Shown here piece after piece: positions 1 through 4,696 of a stretch of DNA of 5,684 nt. The position numbers were made by a program, and so were the translations under genes. The notes under the pieces were generated by a model, which was not told the origin of the DNA, searched no databases, and saw nothing but the letters and a program-made list of their open reading frames with translations. Location: NCBI GenBank assembly GCA_009469665.1, contig SSTB01000006.1, forward strand, positions 1 through 5,684. Reading direction: 5' to 3'. The DNA comes from Azonexaceae bacterium (lineage in GTDB: Bacteria > Pseudomonadota > Gammaproteobacteria > Burkholderiales > Rhodocyclaceae). Position 1 is the stretch's first letter; every line of letters begins with the position of its first letter.

Positions 1-729
1 CGAGTTGCCGGGATTGACCGCCACGTCGGTCTGGATGAAGGGCACGTAGCTGCCGTCGGGCAGGGCGCGGGACTTGGCCGAGACGATGCCGGCGCTGGCG
101 CTGTTTTCGAAGCCGAAGGGCGATCCTATGGCCAGGACCCATTCGCCCACCCGGGTGGCGTTGGCGCTGCCGATGCGCACCGCGGGAAGGCCCTTGGCGT
201 CGATCTTGAGCACGGCGACGTCGCTCGCCTTGTCAAGGCCCAGCACCCGGGCCTTGAATTCGCGCCGGTCGGTGAGCTTGACGACGACTTCCTCGGCACC
301 CTCCACCACATGGGCGTTGGTCAGGATGGTGCCGTCGGCGCTGACGATGAAGCCCGAACCCTGGCCGCGTACCGGCACTTTGCCGCCGGGCTGGGGCAGG
401 CCGCGGAAGTGGCGGAAAAACTCATAGAAAGGATCGTCCGGTTCCAGAGGGAAGGACTCGGGACCGTTGGCGGTACGGCGACTTCCGGAGACGCCAATAT
501 TGACCACGGCGGGCCCGTTGGCGGTGACGATGGCACTCATGTCGGGAACGGTGCCGGGCAGGGCGCCAGGGAGGGCGGGCTGGGTTGCCGCAGGGGCGAC
601 GGAGGGAGCCGGCGCGGGGGCGGCATGGGCGTCTGCGATGCCGGCGAGATGGCTGGCGGAGTAGGCGCCGGTGAGGGCCGAGGCGACGGCCACGGCGGCA
701 ACGGTCAATTTGAGGCGAAGGGGCGTCAT
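1..729 (-). CDS. htrA: Do/HtrA-family periplasmic serine endoprotease, N-terminal part (cut by window edge)
   Basis: Trypsin-like serine protease of the DegP/DegQ/MucD group, expected to degrade or refold damaged proteins in the periplasm. The 243 visible codons begin with a signal peptide (basic MTPLRLK, then an Ala/Val-rich core; likely cleavage after the AHA at residues 34-36) and an Ala/Pro-rich linker to about residue 62. The protease domain follows, with the catalytic histidine in TNAHVV (His140), the aspartate in SDVAVLKI (Asp170) and AIGSPFGF near residues 180-187. The last codon in the window is the serine of PGNS (Ser243), the presumed nucleophile, so all three catalytic residues are present. 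The rest of the protease domain and the PDZ domains usual in this family (about 450-500 residues) lie outside the window. The ATG is supported by GAGGAAA at 737-743, 7 bases upstream. Which paralogue it is (degP, degQ or mucD) cannot be decided from this part. Confidence 0.95.
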   Translation of the reverse strand, partial: MTPLRLKLTVAAVAVASALTGAYSASHLAGIADAHAAPAPAPSVAPAATQPALPGALPGTVPDMSAIVTANGPAVVNIGVSGSRRTANGPESFPLEPDDPFYEFFRHFRGLPQPGGKVPVRGQGSGFIVSADGTILTNAHVVEGAEEVVVKLTDRREFKARVLGLDKASDVAVLKIDAKGLPAVRIGSANATRVGEWVLAIGSPFGFENSASAGIVSAKSRALPDGSYVPFIQTDVAVNPGNS

Positions 730-770
730 GGTTTTGTTTCCTCGCAGGCAAGGGGGCAGTTCAGGGGGTG

Positions 771-817
771 GCGGGCCCTGGCGGCCCGCATCCCGAGGCG
801 GCCGAAGCCGCTGCGGG
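771..817 (-). promoter_or_regulatory. Two strong hairpins in the htrA 5' leader
   Basis: Between the predicted htrA promoter and its ribosome binding site, the minus strand can form two stems. The first, at 792-817, has GCGGC and GCCGC arms (798-802 and 807-811) closed by TTCG, which gives a cUUCGg tetraloop in RNA. It extends through a 2x2 internal loop to CCCG/CGGG. The second, at 771-789, has 7-bp arms (GCGGGCC and GGCCCGC) around a 5-base loop. The predicted transcription start lies near 819, so the mRNA would begin almost directly with the first hairpin. A role in mRNA stability or translational control is inference; no known riboswitch class is recognised. Confidence 0.5.
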
Positions 818-825
818 ACGTGGGA

Positions 826-854
826 AAGATAGGGTTCCCCCGCGGCGCCTTCAA
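826..854 (-). promoter_or_regulatory. Sigma70-like promoter for the htrA gene
   Basis: On the minus strand TTGAAG (849-854) and TATCTT (826-831) are separated by exactly 17 bases. Each matches four of six positions of the sigma70 consensus. The predicted start point near 819 leaves a leader of about 90 bases before the htrA ATG. I found no convincing RpoE-type promoter, which is sometimes seen for this family. Confidence 0.5.
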
Positions 855-888
855 CCCGGGAAATGCAAGCGAGTGTTGCAAAACGTAG

Positions 889-917
889 CGCCGGCCAAGC
901 GCAAGGGCATGCCGGCG
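889..917 (-). terminator. Possible weak terminator behind the small reading frame
   Basis: Just past the stop codon at 919-921 the minus strand has 7-bp arms CGCCGGC (911-917) and GCCGGCG (889-895) around a 15-base loop. A run of only four T follows a few bases later (about 880-883). The stem is GC-rich but the loop is large and the T run short, so this is a weak candidate for ending the glnS-nucleotidyltransferase unit. Confidence 0.25.
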
Positions 918-918
918 A

Positions 919-1119
919 TCAGACGATGGTCTTGCCCTGCCGCAGGCGTTGCCGCCGCTCGCGGTTATCCGGCGTTTCGGTCAGGAGGGTGAATTCCCGG
1001 GCCGCTTCGACCCAATCGAGCCTTTGCAGCGGGGTGAGCCGGGCGAAGGCCGCCAGTTGCTCTTCGCTGACGGTGTGGTGGTTGCCACCGTGACAGTCCG
1101 TTGTATCAGGGTCGGTTAC
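919..1119 (-). pseudogene. Small conserved-looking protein frame without a usual start codon
   Basis: Directly behind the nucleotidyltransferase, an open frame of about 66 codons ends with TGA at 919-921. It reads through TVSEEQLAAFARL, then TPLQRLDWVEAAREF, and ends RRQRLRQGKTIV. This helix-forming, charged composition with an 'LTP.QRL.W...AR.F' core resembles the small proteins often encoded beside DUF6036-type nucleotidyltransferases (family memory, not a search). The frame is open from about 1170 but contains no ATG, GTG or TTG; only a rare ATC or internal CTG could serve. A GTA codon at 1117-1119, overlapping the end of the nucleotidyltransferase frame, precedes TDPDTTD and is where I would expect the start. 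One base change from GTG (or two from ATG) would explain its loss. It could be an antitoxin-like partner, now silenced. Function unknown. Confidence 0.45.
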
Positions 1120-1835
1120 GCAGTTGCTCGAGCTGATTGATGTCGCTCTCGTCCGGAGCGCGGCCGGTGTTGCTCTTCAAGGCGATCATGTCTTCCATGG
1201 AGGCTACACGAAGGGAGGTGCCATTCAGATCGGCGAGCTTCGCCTTGGCAAGGGCCGCGGGCAAATCGATGGGCGGGGCGAGCAGGACGTCGACCATCAG
1301 GGGCACGCCAGCGGAGCGATTCTGTAGGACGAGGGCTAGCATCCTAGAAACCTCAGTTGACCGCTTCTCGATGCCCGGAAAGCCTTCTGCCCGCGACCGC
1401 CGTGCCACTCCGAATCACTCACCCATTGGGTGGCACCGCTACGAACCCGCTGGCGCATCCGGGCGGGCGCCTGGCTTTGTCGCTCCTCCTTGCAGGCATC
1501 AGCCTGCCGCGTCGTCGCTTCGCGCCAGGCGCCCGCCCGAACGCACCAACGGGCTCGTCCAACTGAGGTTTCTAGGATCATGCGCTTCTCTTCGGCCCAT
1601 TGGCGGCGCATGGCTGGATCCTTCGTGCCGCCAGGGGGACTGGAATGACCGGCTCCAGGCCCTGCTCGACGGCACATGCGATGAAACGATCGAGGTTTTC
1701 CTCATCCATGGCCTGAACGACGTCGATATCCAGGGTCATGCGGGGAACCCCATGGATGTTCATGGCCAAGCCGCCCACCAGAAGGTAATTGACGCCACGG
1801 GCATCGAGCGCGCGGAAGAGGCCCAGGAAAAGCAT
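1106..1835 (-). pseudogene. AbiEii/DUF6036-like nucleotidyltransferase, disrupted by a frameshift and an inserted element
   Basis: The ATG at 1833-1835 lies 8 bases past the glnS stop. The N-terminal part (1578-1835 frame) carries YLLVGGLAMNIHGVPRMTLDIDV: the GG motif followed by a DID metal-binding pair, typical of MNT-fold nucleotidyltransferases of the AbiEii/DUF6036 kind, many of which act as toxins. After VIPV (residues 63-66) the frame is lost. Restoring one base in the five-G run at 1634-1638 would join it to PPGGTKDPAMRRQWAEEKRM. An inverted-repeat element (1343-1576) then splits the gene again. The C-terminal part resumes at MLALVLQNRSAGVPL, VDVLLAPPIDLP and RVASMEDMIALK and ends at 1106. 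Repairing both lesions gives about 164 residues, a normal size for the family. The protein is presumably non-functional. A GTG at 1406-1408 inside the element opens a frame into the C-terminal half, but that half lacks the catalytic motif. Confidence 0.8.
1343..1576. mobile_element. MITE-like 234-bp inverted-repeat element inside the nucleotidyltransferase gene
   Basis: The ends are perfect 17-bp inverted repeats: CCTAGAAACCTCAGTTG at 1343-1359 and its complement at 1560-1576. An AT lies on each side (1341-1342 and 1577-1578) and may be a 2-bp target duplication. Removing the element plus one AT restores the host reading frame (AAG CGC ATG ATG CTA GCC). The inside codes for no transposase but is rich in structure. 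There is a left hairpin with GTGCCAC/GTGGCAC arms (1402-1408, 1430-1436), enclosing a competing CACCCA-T-TGGGTG palindrome (1420-1432). On the right, a 15-bp perfect stem (1460-1474 with 1525-1539) encloses a GCAGGC/GCCTGC hairpin (1492-1507). This is the architecture of a non-autonomous element. I do not recognise the insertion sequence family that would mobilise it. Confidence 0.75.
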
Positions 1836-1843
1836 TGCTTCGC

Positions 1844-3610
1844 CTACTTCCACGCATCCTTCAGCGTCACCGCCCGGTTGAACACCGGGGCACCGTCCCG
1901 GGAATCCACCCGGTCGGCGACGAAATAGCCGTGGCGTTCGAACTGGAAGCGCTCTTCGGGCTGGGCAGCTTTGAGTGCCGGTTCCAGTTGGGCGGTGATG
2001 ACGATCTTGGACTGAGGATTGATGTCGTCCAGGAAATCCCGCTCGCCGGCTCCGGGAGCGGGCACTTTGAACAGTCGGTCGTAGAGCCGGATTTCCGCGG
2101 TGTAGGCGGAAGCGGCGCAGACCCAGTGCAGATTGCCCTTGACCTTGACGCTGTCGGCGCCCGGGGTGCCGGATTTGGTGTCCGGCAGGTAATCGCACAG
2201 CACGGCGGTGACGCGGCCGGCCGCATCCTTCTCGCAGCCGGTGCACTTGACCACGTAGCCGTAGCGCAGCCGGGCCATGTTGCCGGGGTAGAGGCGGTGG
2301 TAGCCCTTGACGGGGTCTTCCATGAAGTCCTCGGCCTCGATCCACAGCTCGCGGCCGAAGGGCAGGTCGCGCTTGCCCAATTCCGGCTTCAAGGGATGGT
2401 TGGGGGCCTGGCAGGTTTCGCTTCGGCCCTCCGGGTAGTTGGTGATGATGAGCTTCAGGGGGTCGAGGACCGCGATGCGGCGTTGGGCCGCTTCGTTGAG
2501 CACTTCTCGCTGGGCGTCCTCGAACAGGCCGTATTCGATGAGGGAATCGGACTTGGAAACGCCAATGCGCTCGGCGAAAAGACGGAAGCCCTCCGGCGTG
2601 TAGCCGCGGCGCCGGGCGCCGACCAGGGTGGGCATGCGGGGATCGTCCCAGCCCTCGACGTGCTTTTCCTCCACCAACTGAATGAGCTTCCGCTTACTCA
2701 GCACGACGTAGGTGAGGTTGAGGCGGGAGAACTCGATCTGCTGGGGCAGCGGGCGCTGCAAGAGGCCCCCTTCGGCGAGGCGCTCCAGGAGCCAGTCGTA
2801 GAAGGGGCGCTGGTCCTCGAACTCCAGGGTGCAGATGGAGTGGGTGATGTTTTCCAGGGCGTCTTCGATGGGGTGGGCGTAGGTGTACATGGGGTACACG
2901 CACCAGGCGTCGCCGGTGTTGTGGTGGGTGGCGTGGCGGATGCGGTAGATGGCCGGGTCGCGCAGGTTGATGTTGGGTGAGGCCATGTCGATTTTCGCCC
3001 GCAGGATATGGGCGCCGTCGGTGAATTCGCCGCCCTTCATGCGGCGGAAGAGGTCGAGATTCTCTTCCGCGCTGCGTTGACGGAAGGGGCTGTCCTTGCC
3101 CGCCTCGGTGAGGGTGCCGCGCTTGGCGCGCATCTCTTCGGCGCTCTGGCTGTCCACATAGGCGTGGCCGGACTGGATGAGGTATTCGGCGAATTGATAC
3201 ATCCAGTCGAAGTAGTTGGAGGCGTAGTAAAGGTTGGTTTCGCCACCCTCCACCCAGGAACAGCCTAGCCATTGCACGGCGTCCACGATGGAATCCACGT
3301 ATTCCTGTTCTTCCTTCTCCGGGTTGGTGTCGTCGAAGCGTAAATGGCAGCGGCCGCCAAACTGCTGGGCGAGGCCGAAGTTAAGCAGGATGGATTTGGC
3401 GTGGCCGAAATGCAGGTAGCCGTTGGGCTCCGGCGGGAAGCGGGTGCGAATCCTGGCTGGGTCCAGTGGGGCGGCGGCGTGGTCGGTGGCGGCGCCGGGG
3501 TGGCCGGCCCAGCGGCGCTGGGCGTGCTTGCCGGCGGCGAGGTCGCCTTCGACGATGTTCTTGATGAAATTGGCGGCGGGGGCTGTTTCGGGCTTGTTGG
3601 GGCTGCTCAC
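1844..3610 (-). CDS. glnS: Glutaminyl-tRNA synthetase
   Basis: Cytoplasmic class I aminoacyl-tRNA synthetase that attaches glutamine to tRNA-Gln using ATP. With the chosen start it has 588 residues against about 554 in E. coli. The catalytic domain shows NFIKNIVEGDLAAGKH, then RTRFPPEPNGYLHFGHAKS with the HIGH-type motif HFGH (67-70), RFDDTNP (91-97), LRAKIDMASP, CTLEFEDQRPFYDW and the KMSKS-type motif LSKRK (304-308). The C-terminal beta-barrel anticodon-binding region runs to FNRAVTLKDAWK. About 24 residues rich in Ala, Arg and Pro (31-54) are inserted before RTRFPPEP relative to E. coli, a feature I associate with betaproteobacterial enzymes. The frame stays open to a GTG at 3650-3652, but the GTG at 3608-3610 is preferred: it has AGAGG (3619-3623) 8 bases upstream and lies downstream of a plausible -10 at 3639-3644. 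The nucleotidyltransferase pseudogene follows 8 bases after the stop, suggesting cotranscription. Confidence 0.97.
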   Translation of the reverse strand: MSSPNKPETAPAANFIKNIVEGDLAAGKHAQRRWAGHPGAATDHAAAPLDPARIRTRFPPEPNGYLHFGHAKSILLNFGLAQQFGGRCHLRFDDTNPEKEEQEYVDSIVDAVQWLGCSWVEGGETNLYYASNYFDWMYQFAEYLIQSGHAYVDSQSAEEMRAKRGTLTEAGKDSPFRQRSAEENLDLFRRMKGGEFTDGAHILRAKIDMASPNINLRDPAIYRIRHATHHNTGDAWCVYPMYTYAHPIEDALENITHSICTLEFEDQRPFYDWLLERLAEGGLLQRPLPQQIEFSRLNLTYVVLSKRKLIQLVEEKHVEGWDDPRMPTLVGARRRGYTPEGFRLFAERIGVSKSDSLIEYGLFEDAQREVLNEAAQRRIAVLDPLKLIITNYPEGRSETCQAPNHPLKPELGKRDLPFGRELWIEAEDFMEDPVKGYHRLYPGNMARLRYGYVVKCTGCEKDAAGRVTAVLCDYLPDTKSGTPGADSVKVKGNLHWVCAASAYTAEIRLYDRLFKVPAPGAGERDFLDDINPQSKIVITAQLEPALKAAQPEERFQFERHGYFVADRVDSRDGAPVFNRAVTLKDAWK

Positions 3611-3638
3611 TGGGGAAACCTCTGGGAATGGTGGCGGT

Positions 3639-3644
3639 ATTTTA
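3639..3644 (-). promoter_or_regulatory. Possible -10 element of the glnS promoter
   Basis: The minus strand reads TAAAAT here, five of six matches to TATAAT, in an otherwise GC-rich divergent intergenic region. The start point would be near 3632, giving glnS a leader of about 22 bases that includes the AGAGG ribosome binding site. No good -35 hexamer is seen at the right spacing. Confidence 0.35.
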
Positions 3645-3667
3645 ACCGTCACCCCGGGAGGAGCCGC

Positions 3668-3673
3668 TACAAT
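3668..3673 (+). promoter_or_regulatory. Possible -10 element of the crcB promoter
   Basis: TACAAT matches five of six bases of the sigma70 -10 consensus and ends 8 bases before the crcB ATG. If used, transcription would begin at or within a base or two of the start codon, so the mRNA would be leaderless or nearly so. The best -35 at 16-base spacing, CCGTCA (3646-3651), matches only three of six. The only Shine-Dalgarno-like stretch, GGGAGGAG (3656-3663), is 18 bases from the ATG, too far for normal use. Confidence 0.35.
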
Positions 3674-3681
3674 TCCCGCCC

Positions 3682-4089
3682 ATGAACGCTCTGCACCATC
3701 TCACCCCCCTGAACTTTCTGGCGGTTGGCGCTGGTGCCGCCCTGGGTGCCTGGTGTCGCTGGCTCCTGGGGCTTGGCCTCAATCCTCTTTGCGTCGCCCT
3801 GCCGCTGGGAACCCTGGTTGCCAATGTGATCGGAGGCTATCTGGTGGGCGTTGCGGTGGGGCTTTTCCACCTCAACACGCATTTCCCGGGAGCCTTGAAG
3901 CTCTTTGCCATCACGGGATTTCTGGGCGGGCTGACGACCTTTTCCACCTATTCGGCCGAGGTGGTGGAGCGCCTTCTCGCCGGGCAGCCGGGCTGGGCCA
4001 TCGGGCTGGCCTCCGTGCATCTGGCGGGCTCCCTGGCGGCGACATACCTGGGGCTGGTGACCGTGGGCGCCCAACGCATCTGGGCTTGA
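3682..4089 (+). CDS. crcB: CrcB/Fluc fluoride ion channel
   Basis: Small inner-membrane protein of 135 residues, a normal length for the family, that lets toxic fluoride leave the cell. Fluc proteins work as antiparallel dimers with two pores. Four hydrophobic segments are visible: about 10-30 (FLAVGAGAALGAWCRWLLGL), 36-60 (ALPLGTLVANVIGGYLVGVA), 70-95 and 108-130. Family signatures are GALG-like GAALGAWCRW near the N-terminus, GTLVANVIGG with the conserved Asn, and GFLGGLTTFSTYSAEV, which contains the TTFST stretch with the pore-lining Phe and hydroxyl residues. The ATG follows TACAAT without a well-placed ribosome binding site. It diverges from glnS (71 bases apart) and converges on the small membrane protein gene. 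I do not see a crcB-motif fluoride riboswitch upstream. The stop codon TGA also forms one copy of the repeat flanking the next element. Confidence 0.95.
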   Translation: MNALHHLTPLNFLAVGAGAALGAWCRWLLGLGLNPLCVALPLGTLVANVIGGYLVGVAVGLFHLNTHFPGALKLFAITGFLGGLTTFSTYSAEVVERLLAGQPGWAIGLASVHLAGSLAATYLGLVTVGAQRIWA

Positions 4090-4248
4090 GAGCCTGTGAG
4101 AATTTCGTTCACCCCCGCTCGTCATGCCCAGCTGCGCCCGCTCGGCGTTGCCAATGCTCGCCATAGCCCGGGCTATGGCTGTGCTTGGCGCCTTGATCGC
4201 GTACACCTGTGCACGCCGCTCGGGCGCGCCCGAAAAATTCACAGGCTC
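4090..4248. mobile_element. MITE-like 159-bp palindromic element between convergent genes
   Basis: The terminal inverted repeats are GAGCCTGTGA (4090-4099) and TCACAGGCTC (4239-4248), continuing imperfectly inward for another eight bases (gaatttcg against atttttcg). A TGA lies directly on each side (4087-4089 and 4249-4251), compatible with a 3-bp TNA target duplication. Ends beginning GAGCC together with TNA duplications recall the IS5 family, IS1031-like subgroup; that link is from memory. No transposase is encoded. The centre holds a 20-bp perfect palindrome (4160-4179), extended by CCAA/TTGG and GGCG/CGCC arms (4144-4154 with 4185-4192), and a 12-bp palindrome CGGGCGCGCCCG at 4221-4232. 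The element ends six bases before the stop codon of the facing gene, so it makes up essentially the whole intergenic region and may act as a bidirectional transcription barrier. Confidence 0.65.
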
Positions 4249-4254
4249 TGAGCT

Positions 4255-4572
4255 TCAGTGCCGCTTGTAACGGCGCCGGCTGAACAGGCGGGCCTTGGAG
4301 GCGCGGAAAACAACCGCAGCGCAGAGACCGATGGTCAGAATTGGCGGCAGGAGGGCTTGCAGGAAAATGATGTCCTCGGTCATCCCCGCGCCATACATGG
4401 CCATGGATGCAGCGATGCCGGCCAGGAGCAGGATGAAGATGGCAATGGCCTGGTAGGTCTCGTGGCTGCGGTAATTGCGCCGTGAGGTACGCCTGGACTG
4501 AAAGTAGAGCGGGAGGCCGGCTAGGGCGAGGACGACTTCCAGGCCGACGAGAAATTCGCCGTAGGGATCCAT
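4255..4572 (-). CDS. Small predicted membrane protein of unknown function
   Basis: A 105-residue protein starting [20 protein letters not shown]. Three hydrophobic segments are visible: about 6-24, 41-60 ([20 protein letters not shown]) and 67-90 ([24 protein letters not shown]). The loop between the first two is basic ([14 protein letters not shown]), and the C-terminal tail is strongly basic ([14 protein letters not shown]). By the positive-inside rule the first loop and the tail would be cytoplasmic. I do not recognise the family. The ATG at 4570-4572 fits the first membrane segment but has no clear ribosome binding site; the same frame stays open upstream to about 4968, where the translation looks like antisense of hrpA. 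The gene is divergent from hrpA and convergent with crcB, and is probably a monocistronic unit. Confidence 0.7.
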   Translation of the reverse strand: MDPYGEFLVGLEVVLALAGLPLYFQSRRTSRRNYRSHETYQAIAIFILLLAGIAASMAMYGAGMTEDIIFLQALLPPILTIGLCAAVVFRASKARLFSRRRYKRH

Positions 4573-4583
4573 GATCGAAACAC

Positions 4584-4612
4584 TTGGTAAATGGGACGGC
4601 TTCGAAAATAAT
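4584..4612 (+). promoter_or_regulatory. Sigma70-like promoter for hrpA
   Basis: TTGGTA (4584-4589, four of six matches) and AATAAT (4607-4612, five of six) are separated by 17 bases. The predicted start point near 4619 gives a leader of about 75-80 bases before the preferred hrpA ATG. A small hairpin, CCCGG/CCGGG (4613-4630), lies right at the start of that leader. Confidence 0.5.
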
Positions 4613-4696
4613 CCCGGTCCTTTGGCCGGGGAAGGTGAAAATCCCGCTTTTCCAGCAAAAATCCCCGCGGAGACCGGCTTCACCCTGATCTTGGAC

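Noticed and set aside
1343..1576. A gene inside the inverted-repeat element
   Set aside because: Frames through it are shadows of GC-rich palindromes; none resembles a transposase or any known domain.
1137..1928. Plus-strand open frame of 263 codons across the disrupted gene
   Set aside because: It is antisense to the nucleotidyltransferase remnants and the inserted element, and contains no domain signal.
1835..2980. Long plus-strand open frame of 381 codons
   Set aside because: It lies fully antisense to glnS, which has unmistakable GlnRS motifs. The translation is a low-complexity Gly/Val/Ala-rich antisense product of GC-rich DNA.
3611..3652. Longer glnS start at GTG 3650-3652
   Set aside because: It lies upstream of the best -10 candidate, adds a Pro-rich leader with no family counterpart, and has no well-placed ribosome binding site; the GTG at 3608-3610 has AGAGG 8 bases upstream.
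3611..3681. Fluoride riboswitch upstream of crcB
   Set aside because: The gap is only 71 bases, and I see no crcB-motif pseudoknot pattern in it.
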